DNA of 64,000 nucleotides from Planctobacterium marinum (GCF_020687805.1 NZ_JAJEWQ010000003.1:82262-146261); one strand, 5' to 3'. Counted from the first letter of the stretch, positions 47,053-56,531 are shown. Numbers and translations are program-made. Notes: generated by a model from the letters alone, not told the origin.

Positions 47053-48360
47053 TTAGCGCGACATAAACTGCTCAATTTCATCCACAGTACGGGGTAATCC
47101 ATAAGTTAACAGCTCATAACCCGTCTCAGTGAGCAGCACGTTGTCTTCAATGCGAACGCCAATACCTCGCCAACGCGCTTCCACATTGGCATCCGGCGCT
47201 ACATATATGCCCGGCTCTACCGTTAAAACCATACCCGGCACAAAAGCACGCTCGGCACCATTTACCTTGTAGTTGCCCACATCGTGCACGTCCAGCCCTA
47301 ACCAGTGACCTAAGCCATGCATATAAAACTGCCGGTGATTCATAGCAGCAATGTTCTCAGCGACATCGCCGGTCAACAAACCAAAACGAATTAATCCTTG
47401 CGTAATCACTTCGATAACCGCATCAGACGCAGCTTTCAAGGTGTTGCCCGGTTTAATGCTATCCAACGCCACTTGTTGCGCATTCAGTACCAGATTGTAC
47501 AGTTGCTCCTGTTCGTAACTGAAACGGCCACCGACCGGAAAAGTGCGGGTAATATCTGCGGCATAACCACAAAATTCAGCACCGGCATCAATCAGCACTA
47601 ACTCGCCTTCTTCCAGCACATCGGCATTTTCGGTGTAATGCAAAATACAGGCGTTATCACCGGCCCCCACTATGGTGTTATAGGCGGGTTGTCTTGCGCC
47701 CTGCATGGCAAACTCGTGATGAATTTCTGCTTCCAGTTGATACTCCATTGCACCCGGCACACAAAAGCGCATCGCGCGTTTATGAGCAGCCACGGAAATT
47801 TTGGCTGCCTGACGCATAATGGTGAGTTCCGCCGGAGATTTAAACAGGCGCATTTCATCCATCAATGGTTTGGGCTCTACCACTGACATCGGCGCCTGTT
47901 TTGATTGTTTCGGCGCTTTGCGCAGTGCCTCCACAGCGCCTAACACCATATTCTCCAGCTCGGCGTCATCACCCAGGGAAAAATACAATTGTTCACTACC
48001 ATCCAGCACATCTAACAAGGCTTCGGGTAAATCGGCGATATCATAACTCTCAGCAATACCCAGCTTTTCCGCAGCGGCACCCACGCCCACTCTGCGCCCT
48101 TGCCAAATCTCCGCCTGCTTATCAGTGGGGCGACAAAAGATTAAATCCTGATACTCACCACCCAGATTACTCAAAATCAAACAGGCATCCGGCTCGGTGA
48201 ATCCAGTGAAATAGTAAAAATAACTGTTTTGTCGAAACAGAAATTCGGTATCGTTGCTGCGGGTAACTTCAGTGGCAGAAGGCAATACAAACACCGAGTT
48301 GTCGGGCAATTGCGCCACCAGCTTTTGTCGGCGGGCCTGATATTCGCGGATACTGATCAT
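47053..48360 (-). CDS. pepP: Xaa-Pro aminopeptidase P
   Basis: 435 residues. N-terminal AMP_N domain, then the pita-bread catalytic domain with its metal ligands: LIDAGAEFCGYAADITRTFPVG (two Asp), HGLGHWLGLDVHD (His), EPGIYV (Glu) and GVRIEDN (Glu). Cytoplasmic manganese peptidase removing N-terminal residues before Pro. Nine bases before ygfB on the same strand. Confidence 0.97.
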   Translation of the reverse strand: MISIREYQARRQKLVAQLPDNSVFVLPSATEVTRSNDTEFLFRQNSYFYYFTGFTEPDACLILSNLGGEYQDLIFCRPTDKQAEIWQGRRVGVGAAAEKLGIAESYDIADLPEALLDVLDGSEQLYFSLGDDAELENMVLGAVEALRKAPKQSKQAPMSVVEPKPLMDEMRLFKSPAELTIMRQAAKISVAAHKRAMRFCVPGAMEYQLEAEIHHEFAMQGARQPAYNTIVGAGDNACILHYTENADVLEEGELVLIDAGAEFCGYAADITRTFPVGGRFSYEQEQLYNLVLNAQQVALDSIKPGNTLKAASDAVIEVITQGLIRFGLLTGDVAENIAAMNHRQFYMHGLGHWLGLDVHDVGNYKVNGAERAFVPGMVLTVEPGIYVAPDANVEARWRGIGVRIEDNVLLTETGYELLTYGLPRTVDEIEQFMSR

Positions 48361-48368
48361 ATTAAAAT

Positions 48369-48938
48369 TTAATGGATGGTTCTGAAGGAAGACAAATCGG
48401 TTTCGCCGGTTTTACCCAACTCACCAAAACACAGCATGGCGGATATACGTACATATTCTTCCACTTCAAACAGAGCCTGTTCTGAATCTTCCGATTCCGG
48501 CATGTCGCTGTCCATACGGACGATTTCAGCAAAATCCGTCAGCGCTTCCTTCACTTCTGCCGACAAGCTGTGCTGACCGTCCTGCTGCACGCCAAAGCCC
48601 AGCAGAAACCCCTGTACCCAGGATATCAGGCTTTGCGCTCGCTCGATAATGGGAGCAACATCTTCCGGAAGCAGTAACTGAAAGGAAAATTCCCCATCCA
48701 GCAGTTGCTCACAGGAAGTTTCGAAAACCTGATAAATCAGGGTTTCAACCTCGGAGGGAAACTTCTCACCGGTATTAATAAAATCTGACAGGCTGTTGAT
48801 CCAGTCCTGATTGTCCAGGCTCATGCCACCGGACAACATACCGCATAAAATGCCGTGCAATTCTGACGGATCGCTGGCCACTTTATTGGCCAATAAATCA
48901 TTGGCTATTTGTTCAAAACTTAACTCTTTGTCTTGCAA
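48369..48938 (-). CDS. ygfB: UPF0149/YgfB-family protein
   Basis: 189 residues. Matches UPF0149 (LHGILCGMLSGGM, WVQGFLLGFG, EYVRISAMLCF). Start codon is TTG, with AAGGTGG seven bases upstream; no in-frame ATG lies nearby. It is the first gene of the ygfB-pepP-ubiH-ubiI operon. Exact function uncertain; in Pseudomonas a YgfB relative affects antitermination of cell-wall genes. Confidence 0.93.
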   Translation of the reverse strand: MQDKELSFEQIANDLLANKVASDPSELHGILCGMLSGGMSLDNQDWINSLSDFINTGEKFPSEVETLIYQVFETSCEQLLDGEFSFQLLLPEDVAPIIERAQSLISWVQGFLLGFGVQQDGQHSLSAEVKEALTDFAEIVRMDSDMPESEDSEQALFEVEEYVRISAMLCFGELGKTGETDLSSFRTIH

Positions 48939-49109
48939 AACAATTCCACCTTGTTATTTGCGCATATCCTACCATATAAGAAAGAGTTGTAACTATCCGG
49001 GCTGACAAACTCGTATACAAAATCACGGCTTGCAAAGATAAAGGGCTTAATCCACAATCAGGATCTTATCCAGCAAGAAAAACGTGGTTTGTTTTTAAGA
49101 TAAAACGCA

Positions 49110-49478
49110 ATGGCAGTAGCGAAAACTCAGTTTATTACATTATTTGGCCGACAATACAAAGTGCGTTGCCCGTCGGGCGAAGAGAGCGTGCTCAAACAAA
49201 CTGAGGATATGTTGAATCAGCAATTGTTGAACACCAAAAAAGGGTCTGGCCTCACCAACCGTGAAGACATCATTATGATGACCGCGCTGAACCTTTGCCG
49301 CACCATTATCGAACAACAGAGCAACGACAAAGTAGCTAACGAACAACTGGCCCAAAGCCAGGCTTCGGCCATGGTTAATGCTAAAGACGCTTCCGTGAAA
49401 GCAAACCGGGCACCGGGTTCAGCCATTGCCGATGCTGCCAGCAAAGCAGCGCAATTAATGAAAGAAAAACGCACCTAG
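49110..49478 (+). CDS. zapA: Cell-division protein ZapA
   Basis: 122 residues. N-terminal strand region (FITLFGRQYKVRCPSGEE) and a C-terminal coiled coil, both typical of ZapA. It binds FtsZ and promotes Z-ring bundling. The C-terminal 25 residues (MKEKRT end) are somewhat longer than the E. coli protein. Divergent from ygfB and directly upstream of 6S RNA, the standard order. Confidence 0.95.
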   Translation: MAVAKTQFITLFGRQYKVRCPSGEESVLKQTEDMLNQQLLNTKKGSGLTNREDIIMMTALNLCRTIIEQQSNDKVANEQLAQSQASAMVNAKDASVKANRAPGSAIADAASKAAQLMKEKRT

Positions 49479-49555
49479 TTACAATTGCTTGCGTGAAAAC
49501 TGCGCAAACGAACCCTTACCCCTTTGTAAAACTGTTCATTTCCTTTTAAACTAAA

Positions 49556-49733
49556 AGCTCCTGAGATGTTTGTTAGTTCAGTTATGTCCCGAGCCGATGC
49601 TAACATCCAAGGAAGTTGGTTGCGTTGCTATTGAGCAAGCCTGGCTAGTACCATGAAGCCTACGGTGACGATAAGACTTCCGCCCTGAACTGAACGGTTC
49701 TGGGTACCCCTGAACGACGACATTTTTGGGAAT
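49556..49733 (+). ncRNA. ssrS: 6S RNA
   Basis: Begins with the CTCCTGAGATGTTTGT motif and carries GTCCCGAGCCGAT, which match the 6S RNA 5' part; the 3' end (TGAACGACGACATTTTTGGG) closes the long terminal stem. It lies just after zapA, the standard place. It mimics an open promoter and holds sigma-70 RNA polymerase in stationary phase. A strong terminator follows at once. Confidence 0.9.
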
Positions 49734-49735
49734 GA

Positions 49736-49761
49736 AAAAGAGCGGATTTATCCGCTCTTTT
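49736..49761. terminator. Terminator after 6S RNA (bidirectional)
   Basis: AAAAGAGCGGA-TTTA-TCCGCTCTTTT, a perfect 11-bp stem with A and T tracts on both sides. It can end both 6S RNA and the convergent pirin gene (stop at 49779). Confidence 0.9.
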
Positions 49762-49778
49762 GCTTTTTCAGGGCCCGG

Positions 49779-50471
49779 TTAAACCTCGAACAACAAAAAT
49801 TCCACATTATCAGTTTTTGCCCTGGCAACAAGTTCAGTTTCGGCACTGATTTTCAAACCATCACCCGCTTGCAACGCCTGACTCTGATTAATACTCACCT
49901 CGCCTTTCACCATATGAATATAAGCTTCAGGTGTTTTAACTAATGGATAAGACAAATCCTCCCCTTCGGACAACCTGACTCTGTGCAACCAGGCATTCTG
50001 TTTGATATTCAGGCTGCCATCTGCACCGTCCGGGGAAAATATTAGCTGCGCCTTCTCGGTTTGAACAAAGGCTTTTTGCTGGTAACCGGGTTCTGTCTCA
50101 GTGACATTTGGCATTATCCAAATTTGCAGAAAGTTTAATGCCTGGGTTTTAGAAGGATTAAACTCACTATGGGTAATGCCTTTTCCAGCGGACATTAGCT
50201 GAAAATCCCCCGCCGGCACCTGATATTCATTGCCCTCTGAATCTTTGTGGGCAATTGCGCCGTCGATCACATAACTCAGTATTTCCATATTGCGATGCGG
50301 ATGCGTACCAAAGCCTTGTCCGGGCTGCACGTAATCTTCATTAATCACCCGCAAGCTGCCGTGATTAGTATGGTTAGGATCGTGATAACTGCCAAAAGAA
50401 AAACTGTGATAGCTTTCCAGCCAACCGAAATTAGCCCCGCCTCGTTCGTGTGAAGGTCGATATTGCATCAT
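49779..50471 (-). CDS. Pirin-family protein (YhhW-like)
   Basis: 230 residues from the ATG at 50471 (AGGAAC upstream; a longer frame to 50561 is ignored). N-terminal metal-binding cupin (GFGTHPHRNMEILSYVIDG, with two His and a Glu) and a second, degenerate cupin ending near LVARAKTDNVEFLLFEV. YhhW of E. coli has quercetin 2,3-dioxygenase activity in vitro. Cytoplasmic. Confidence 0.92.
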   Translation of the reverse strand: MMQYRPSHERGGANFGWLESYHSFSFGSYHDPNHTNHGSLRVINEDYVQPGQGFGTHPHRNMEILSYVIDGAIAHKDSEGNEYQVPAGDFQLMSAGKGITHSEFNPSKTQALNFLQIWIMPNVTETEPGYQQKAFVQTEKAQLIFSPDGADGSLNIKQNAWLHRVRLSEGEDLSYPLVKTPEAYIHMVKGEVSINQSQALQAGDGLKISAETELVARAKTDNVEFLLFEV

Positions 50472-50701
50472 AATAAAGTTCCTGATTCGTGATTTGATGG
50501 GAACATTATCAATTCCATTAAAATGAAAATAAATCACATTAATTTGACCTAACCGTTCCAATAATTAGAATGTTAGAATTAAACACTCACAACACTTGAC
50601 CAACTGGTCAGGATTTATGCTAAATTCGGCAAATTGTCATAGTTGAACGTCTCGAAATGTTCTACAGTAAGTACTTAAACTTAGGAAAATAATTAAATTG
50701 T

Positions 50702-51595
50702 ATGGCGATTATTAATTTTGGCTCCATCAACATCGATCACGTGTATCAGGTGGAGCATTTTGTGCAACCCGGTGAAACACTCGCCTCCAGAAGTTATCAA
50801 AAATTGTTAGGCGGTAAAGGAGCAAATCAGTCTATCGCTTTAGCTAAGGCGGGGGCTGACGTTAAACACGTGGGTCTGATTGAAGAAAGTGATTTTGCCA
50901 TGAAGCAAACACTGATCAAGGCCGGGGTAGATTGCAAATACGTTCGAGGTACCGAAACACCCACCGGTCATGCCATTATTCAGGTGGCCGACTCTGGCGA
51001 GAACTCCATCATTCTGTTTGCCGGTGCCAATCACGAATTGTCCGATGAATTGATCAAACAGGCGCTGAGTAATAGTGAGGCAGGCGACTGGGTTTTAATC
51101 CAGAACGAGACCAATGCCATTGCCGATATTATTGAAAGTGCCCATGAAAAAAATCTGAAGGTGGCCTTTAATCCCGCGCCAATGACCGAGTCAGTGAAGA
51201 GTTTGCCGTTACACAAGCTGAGGCTGTTGATTGTCAACGAAGTCGAAGCGGAAGCATTAACCGGCAGCAGCGAACTGGAAGCGATGGAAGCCTGGTTTAA
51301 GCAACATCTCCCGGATACTGAAGTGATTATCACGCTGGGATCAAAAGGCGCCAAACTGGTATCAGCTAGTAGTAGCGCTTTTGCTGAAGCCTTTAAGGTT
51401 AAGGCCGTTGACACCACAGCCGCAGGCGACACCTTTATCGGTTTCTTTTTAGCCGCTTACATGCAGGAAAATGAAGCGGAGCAATGTATTCGCAGAGCCT
51501 GTGCAGCATCAGCAGTGGCCGTTACCCGAGTCGGAGCGGCACAATCTATTCCTACCCTTGAAGAAGTCGAAGCATTTTTGGCTGAGCAAGCGTAA
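50702..51595 (+). CDS. rbsK: Ribokinase (PfkB family)
   Basis: 297 residues. Substrate-binding GGKGANQSIALAKAG, FNPAP and the catalytic DTTAAGDTFIGFFLAAY (Asp base of the anion hole). Converts ribose to ribose 5-phosphate. Starts 106 bases before the nucleoside hydrolase, which could supply ribose. The function as ribokinase and not another PfkB kinase rests on family resemblance and the neighbour. Confidence 0.88.
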   Translation: MAIINFGSINIDHVYQVEHFVQPGETLASRSYQKLLGGKGANQSIALAKAGADVKHVGLIEESDFAMKQTLIKAGVDCKYVRGTETPTGHAIIQVADSGENSIILFAGANHELSDELIKQALSNSEAGDWVLIQNETNAIADIIESAHEKNLKVAFNPAPMTESVKSLPLHKLRLLIVNEVEAEALTGSSELEAMEAWFKQHLPDTEVIITLGSKGAKLVSASSSAFAEAFKVKAVDTTAAGDTFIGFFLAAYMQENEAEQCIRRACAASAVAVTRVGAAQSIPTLEEVEAFLAEQA

Positions 51596-51621
51596 CGAAC
51601 CACTTTTATTGAGGAATTACC

Positions 51622-52572
51622 ATGGCAGAAAAAATTATCATTGATACCGATCCGGGTATCGACGACGCAATGGCCATCTTTTTCGCTTTCCAGTCTCCTG
51701 ATCTGGATGTTTTGGGTTTAACATCAGTATTTGGTAATGTACCGGTTAAAATGGCCGCCAGAAATGCAGTAACCCTGTGCGATATCGCCGGAAAAGATAT
51801 TCCGGTGTGTGAAGGCATGGGCTTGCCCTGGGTTGGTCCCGAATCAGGCTACGCGCACTTTGTGCATGGCGACGATGGCTTCGGCAACATTCATCCAAAG
51901 CTTTCAGACAAGCCACTGGATCCCAGAAGTTCAGCACAGTTTATTATCGATACCGCAAAACAATATCCTGGCGAAGTTACCTTGGTCGCTATTGGACCAT
52001 TAACCAATCTGGCCTTGGTATTAAAAATGGAACCGGAAATCACCAAACTGTTAAAAGGCGTAGTGATCATGGGCGGTGCGGCACAGGTACCAGGCAATGT
52101 GACGCCGGTGGCCGAAGCCAATATCTGGAACGACCCCCATGCGGCTGATATCGTATTCGCAGCAGACTGGCCATTAACTATGATAGGTCTGGATGTCACC
52201 TACGCCGTATCTTACAACCAGGCGTATCTGGCCAAACTGGGCGAAGTAAACCCAACGCTGGGTGGCTTCGTACATCAGGCAGCGCAGTTTTATGCCAAGT
52301 TCTATTCAGAAGTCTTCCAAAGCAGCGACGAAGAAGTCTGTTACTTCCATGATGCCATGGCGCTGGCCTACGTGATTGATCCTACGTTGTTCGAAATGAA
52401 ACAAGGGCGATTCAGAGTGGCTACCGATGCACTGTGCTACGGACAAACCACCTTTGCCCCACTGGATAAAATGATGTCGCCTGAATGGGAGAGTGCGCCG
52501 GTTATGCAGGCCGCCCTCAAGGTAGATGAAGAACGCATTAAGAAATTATTTATGGACACTTACGCCCTGTAA
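51622..52572 (+). CDS. Inosine/uridine-preferring nucleoside hydrolase
   Basis: 316 residues. DTDPGIDDA metal site at the start, GPLTNLALVL, the MGGAAQVPGNVTPVAEANIWNDPHAA region and the late HDAMALAYV Asp. It splits nucleosides into base and ribose. 26 bases behind ribokinase, so one transcript; together they make a ribonucleoside-to-ribose-5-phosphate route that rpiA can extend. Confidence 0.95.
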   Translation: MAEKIIIDTDPGIDDAMAIFFAFQSPDLDVLGLTSVFGNVPVKMAARNAVTLCDIAGKDIPVCEGMGLPWVGPESGYAHFVHGDDGFGNIHPKLSDKPLDPRSSAQFIIDTAKQYPGEVTLVAIGPLTNLALVLKMEPEITKLLKGVVIMGGAAQVPGNVTPVAEANIWNDPHAADIVFAADWPLTMIGLDVTYAVSYNQAYLAKLGEVNPTLGGFVHQAAQFYAKFYSEVFQSSDEEVCYFHDAMALAYVIDPTLFEMKQGRFRVATDALCYGQTTFAPLDKMMSPEWESAPVMQAALKVDEERIKKLFMDTYAL

Positions 52573-52595
52573 CTCTGCGTTGCAAACACAATGAT

Positions 52596-52619
52596 AAGCA
52601 GCTTTCGGGCTGCTTTTTT
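52596..52619 (+). terminator. Terminator after nucleoside hydrolase
   Basis: AAGCAGC-TTTCGG-GCTGCTT stem followed by TTTTT, 23 bases past the stop codon. Confidence 0.88.
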
Positions 52620-52814
52620 ATTACCCGAAACGCCGCACTCCCTCGTTAACAACAGGTTAAACCGAAGATTTTTGCGATAATTCTCAGCTTGCCACAAAGC
52701 CTATTGAGTCTGCTGGCTCATCCTGTTTTCCGATGAGGAATTAAAAGGGTTTGACGGTCGATAAAGATTATCGACACTGCCATGCCAATCAGGACCAATA
52801 CCCGCTGTTAAAAA

Positions 52815-53066
52815 CTACTTCTTATAGCCGCATTGAGCACAGGGGCCTTGAAAAGCGTTGAATTCCTGCAACGCATAACTCATTTTGTCGGGAATTTTAT
52901 TACATTTAGGGCATGGCTTTATTTGCAGGGATAGCAATTTCCCTAAAATACCAAAACTCATACATACCAACAGCGTCATCACCGCGAGCAATTTCAGGAA
53001 ATCATGTATTTCAGGAATAAACAACAACGCCGCACAAACAATAACAATTACAACGACAAACTTCAT
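52815..53066 (-). CDS. Small membrane protein with zinc-ribbon tail, 83 aa
   Basis: Two hydrophobic segments (VVVIVIVCAALLFI and LLAVMTLLVCMSFGIL) then CPKC...CAQC, a zinc-ribbon-like pair 24 residues apart. The basic tail ends CGYKK. Length 83. Conserved in some marine gammaproteobacteria as a small inner-membrane protein; function unknown. Confidence 0.65.
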   Translation of the reverse strand: MKFVVVIVIVCAALLFIPEIHDFLKLLAVMTLLVCMSFGILGKLLSLQIKPCPKCNKIPDKMSYALQEFNAFQGPCAQCGYKK

Positions 53067-53286
53067 TGCTCAATCTCACCATCAATATTAACAGCCCGGA
53101 AGATTAATATTTTACACAATGTTGTTGCCCGATTAAAAAGTTTCACAGGGTATTTGCTATAAAACCAAACTTCACAAATTCGATTTATTAGAATTTTTAA
53201 AGCTATTTATTGCGATTTTATTTTTATTTAAACGAACTATTATTATCCCTGTCGCAACGATAAACCTAAATTCTGAGGAGAATGAC

Positions 53287-53703
53287 ATGAAAACTGGAAT
53301 CTTAACGTTTAATCAAAACGGTGCTTTGGCTGCTTCAATCGACCTGGTTGGCAGAGTGTTAATCGCTACCATTTTTTTACTGGCAGGGATGAACAAACTG
53401 AGTGCTTATGAAGGCACGGCGGGCTGGATGGATGCGATGGGTGTCCCCGGTGGTTTATTGCCACTGGTAATATTTGCTGAGATTGCCGGCGCACTGGCAA
53501 TCATCATTGGTTTTCAGACGCGGTTAGCCGCGCTGGGATTAGCAGTGTTTTCCATCGCATCAGCGTTGATCTTTCACAACAATATTGCTGACCAGGCGGA
53601 GTTTCTGAACTTCTTTAAAAATCTGGCCATCGCCGGTGGTTTTTTGGTGCTAACCATCAATGGCGCGAAACGCTACAGTGTGGATGCCAAACTGAATAAA
53701 TAG
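53287..53703 (+). CDS. DoxX-family membrane protein
   Basis: 138 residues, AGGAGAATGAC before the ATG. Four hydrophobic segments and the typical DLVGRVLIATIFLLAGMNKL start, GVPGG and EIAGALAIIIGFQTRLAALGLAVF. Terminal-oxidase-like or DoxX/YphA-type inner-membrane protein; exact role unknown. A terminator-like stem follows at 53740. Confidence 0.88.
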   Translation: MKTGILTFNQNGALAASIDLVGRVLIATIFLLAGMNKLSAYEGTAGWMDAMGVPGGLLPLVIFAEIAGALAIIIGFQTRLAALGLAVFSIASALIFHNNIADQAEFLNFFKNLAIAGGFLVLTINGAKRYSVDAKLNK

Positions 53704-53739
53704 GGGTAAACATCCAAATCCAGTATCCCCCGAAGAAAC

Positions 53740-53766
53740 AGCCGCCATTGTGCGGCTTCTTTTTTT
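53740..53766 (+). terminator. Terminator after DoxX gene
   Basis: AGCCGC-CATTGT-GCGGCT stem followed by TCTTTTTTT. Confidence 0.8.
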
Positions 53767-53817
53767 GAGGTTAATTTGTTATAACCACGCCACAGTACAG
53801 CAACCCGCTAATGCAAC

Positions 53818-54414
53818 GTGGTATTAACAGCAACCAATCAGGACAGAGCCAGCCTGAGAAAAACGCTGCGCCAGGCCAGGCGCGCATTGACAGCAGACCA
53901 GCAACAGCAGGCCAGCCTGGCACTGTTGAACAAGGTGCGCGACGCAGAACTATTACCGCAATCAGGTCATTGTGCATTTTACCTCAGCAATGACGGAGAG
54001 CTAAATCCCACGCCCCTGATTCAGCATTGTTGGAAAATCGGGCTCTCTACCTCCTTACCCGTACTTCACCCCTTCACCAGGGGCCATCTGCTGTTTTTGC
54101 GCTATCAGCATAACAGTGCAATGCAACACAACAAATATGGCATCGCTGAGCCCAAATGCGAGGTAACAAATGTTGTGCCGCTGCTTCAGCACAAGGTAAT
54201 TTTCACCCCTTTAGTTGGCTTTGATTTAAATGGCAATCGCCTGGGTATGGGTGGCGGATATTATGATCGCACGCTGGCCTCACTAAAAAGTGCAACCGGT
54301 ATCAGGCTCATAGGCCTGGCACACGATTGTCAGCAGGTTGACGCACTGCCCTTTCAGAATTGGGATATTCCACTGCATATGATTGTCACACCAAACAGAA
54401 TTATAAAATGCTGA
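53818..54414 (+). CDS. fau: 5-formyltetrahydrofolate cyclo-ligase
   Basis: 198 residues from the GTG at 53818. Conserved LGMGGGYYDRTL and FTPLVGFDLNGNRLG, plus the RKTLRQARRALT start. It converts 5-formyl-THF to 5,10-methenyl-THF with ATP. Also known as ygfA. In E. coli it is co-transcribed with 6S RNA; here a 4-kb block lies between them. rpiA follows on the same strand. Confidence 0.95.
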   Translation: MVLTATNQDRASLRKTLRQARRALTADQQQQASLALLNKVRDAELLPQSGHCAFYLSNDGELNPTPLIQHCWKIGLSTSLPVLHPFTRGHLLFLRYQHNSAMQHNKYGIAEPKCEVTNVVPLLQHKVIFTPLVGFDLNGNRLGMGGGYYDRTLASLKSATGIRLIGLAHDCQQVDALPFQNWDIPLHMIVTPNRIIKC

Positions 54415-54482
54415 AACAGCACTGTGCTGTCATTTGAATCCAGGTATAATTTACGCAATCCAAATCACAAGTAGCAGAAATC

Positions 54483-55139
54483 ATGACCCAGGACCAAAAA
54501 AAACGCGAAGCGGCCGCAGCCGCCCTTTCTTATGTTCAACCTGACAGCATCATAGGTGTAGGCACAGGCTCTACCGTTAATTATTTTATTGACGGCCTGG
54601 CGGATATTAAAAACGACATTCAGGCGGCGGTTTCCAGTTCAGAAGAGAGCACAAAGCGCCTTAAAGCGCTGGGGATTGAGGTTGTTGACCTGAACAGTGT
54701 GGGTAATATTGAAATTTACGTGGATGGTGCCGACGAAATCACCGAACACAAACACATGATCAAAGGTGGTGGTGCCGCCCTCACCCGCGAAAAAATCGTT
54801 GCCGCAGTGGCCGATCAATTCATTTGTATCATTGATGACAGTAAACAGGTGCCTATGCTAGGCAAGTTCCCTTTACCAGTGGAAGTGATCCCAATGGCGC
54901 GCTCCTATGTGGCCCGGGAACTGTTAAAACTGGGTGGCGATCCTGTGTATCGGGAAGGCGTGATCACGGATAACGGCAATGTGATTTTAGATGTTCATAA
55001 CCTTAAAATCCTCGATCCGGTGGAACTGGAAAAACAAATTAATGGCATCGTGGGCGTTGTCACCAATGGCCTGTTTGCAAAGCGCGGTGCCAATGTAGTT
55101 TTGGTAGGCACGGAGCAAGGCGTAGTCACTATAAAATAA
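54483..55139 (+). CDS. rpiA: Ribose-5-phosphate isomerase A
   Basis: 218 residues. [42 protein letters not shown] and the catalytic Glu region [14 protein letters not shown] match RpiA. It interconverts ribose 5-phosphate and ribulose 5-phosphate. Likely uses the ribose from the nearby nucleoside hydrolase and ribokinase as well as its normal pentose-phosphate role. Confidence 0.98.
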   Translation: MTQDQKKREAAAAALSYVQPDSIIGVGTGSTVNYFIDGLADIKNDIQAAVSSSEESTKRLKALGIEVVDLNSVGNIEIYVDGADEITEHKHMIKGGGAALTREKIVAAVADQFICIIDDSKQVPMLGKFPLPVEVIPMARSYVARELLKLGGDPVYREGVITDNGNVILDVHNLKILDPVELEKQINGIVGVVTNGLFAKRGANVVLVGTEQGVVTIK

Positions 55140-55205
55140 ATGGATTGGACGCTAAATAAACGCTTGCAGTTCGCACACAATTTGCTATTGTTGCGCAACC
55201 CATTT

Positions 55206-55221
55206 AGACGTCCAGACTTCT
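55206..55221 (+). promoter_or_regulatory. Possible MetJ boxes upstream of serA
   Basis: AGACGTCC followed directly by AGACTTCT, two tandem 8-bp boxes each one mismatch from the consensus AGACGTCT, 80 bases before the serA start. MetJ needs at least two adjacent boxes, which this site satisfies. Confidence 0.5.
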
Positions 55222-55300
55222 ATCTTCCCGATAGTGGATTTACGGACCCATTCAGGCCTTGCCTGTTTCCCAGATTTTCAAGTTTCAAGGTATTGTGATC

Positions 55301-56530
55301 ATGAGTAAAGTTTCGCTTCCCAAAGATAAGATTAAGATCCTGTTGTTAGAAGGTGTGCACCAAAGTGCCCTTGAAACCCTGAAAAATCAGGGCTACAGCA
55401 ACATCGAGTACCTGAAAACTTCCCTGCCGGAAGCTGAGCTGATTGAGAAAGTGGCCGATGTACATTTTATTGGTATCCGCTCCAGAACTCAGCTCACCGA
55501 AGACGTTGTGGCTGCCGCTTCAAAATTAGTGGCGGTAGGCTGTTTCTGCATCGGTACTAATCAGGTGGACTTAAACGCGACGCAAATTCGCGGTATTCCG
55601 GTGTTTAATGCGCCCTTCTCCAATACCCGCTCGGTCGCGGAATTGGTATTAGGTGAAATCATCCTCCTGCTCCGCGGCATTCCGGCTAAAAATGCGCTGG
55701 CCCATCAGGGCGGTTGGGACAAAAGTGCCGTGGGCTCCTATGAGGCCAGAGGTAAAACCCTGGGTATTATTGGCTATGGTCACATAGGCACCCAGCTTTC
55801 CATTCTGGCTGAGCATTTGGGAATGAACGTCCGCTTTTACGACATCGAGGATAAGCTGGTACTGGGCAATGCAGTACAGGTGGCCTCGCTGACTGAACTG
55901 CTTAAAACCTCTGATGTGGTTTCTTTACATGTGCCGGAAACACCGCAAACCAAGAATATGATTGGCGCGGCTGAGCTGGAAGTAATGAAACAGGGAGCCA
56001 TCCTTATCAATGCTTCACGCGGCACAGTGGTGGATATCGACGCCCTGGCAGACGCGATGAAAACCAAAAAGTTAGGCGGCGCAGCCATCGATGTATTCCC
56101 GATTGAGCCTAAATCTAACAATGAAGAATTTGTATCGCCTCTAAGAGAGTTTGAGAACGTGATCCTGACTCCGCACGTGGGCGGCAGCACTCAGGAAGCT
56201 CAGGAAAACATCGGAAAAGAAGTTGCCGGCAAGATTGCCAAATACAGCGACAACGGCTCCACCCTTTCTGCGGTTAACTTCCCTGAAGTTTCTCTGCCTG
56301 AACATATTGGTCGTTCAAGGTTGTTGCACATTCACAAAAATGCACCAGGCGTGCTGACGCAAATCAACCAGGCATTCACGCAACTGGGTGTGAACATCGC
56401 TGCACAGTATCTGCAAACCAACGAAAACATCGGTTATGTGGTTATTGATGTGGAGACTGACCACGCTGAAGATGCTTTCCAGGCGTTGCAGTCTATCGAA
56501 GGCACCATCAAAACCCGCATTCTGCACTAA
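55301..56530 (+). CDS. serA: D-3-phosphoglycerate dehydrogenase
   Basis: 409 residues from the ATG at 55301 (MSKVSLPKDKIKILLLEG); an upstream frame to 55259 is ignored. NAD-binding GIIGYGHIGTQL, catalytic RGT..DIDAL and the His in LTPHVGGSTQEA, and a C-terminal ACT domain (VLTQINQAFTQLGVNIAAQYLQT). First enzyme of serine synthesis, inhibited by serine through the ACT domain. Terminator follows. Confidence 0.98.
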   Translation: MSKVSLPKDKIKILLLEGVHQSALETLKNQGYSNIEYLKTSLPEAELIEKVADVHFIGIRSRTQLTEDVVAAASKLVAVGCFCIGTNQVDLNATQIRGIPVFNAPFSNTRSVAELVLGEIILLLRGIPAKNALAHQGGWDKSAVGSYEARGKTLGIIGYGHIGTQLSILAEHLGMNVRFYDIEDKLVLGNAVQVASLTELLKTSDVVSLHVPETPQTKNMIGAAELEVMKQGAILINASRGTVVDIDALADAMKTKKLGGAAIDVFPIEPKSNNEEFVSPLREFENVILTPHVGGSTQEAQENIGKEVAGKIAKYSDNGSTLSAVNFPEVSLPEHIGRSRLLHIHKNAPGVLTQINQAFTQLGVNIAAQYLQTNENIGYVVIDVETDHAEDAFQALQSIEGTIKTRILH

Positions 56531-56531
56531 A

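Noticed and set aside
55140-55300. Riboswitch (SAM or serine) in the serA leader
   Set aside because: No conserved riboswitch pattern seen. The tandem AGACGTCC/AGACTTCT is better explained as protein boxes.
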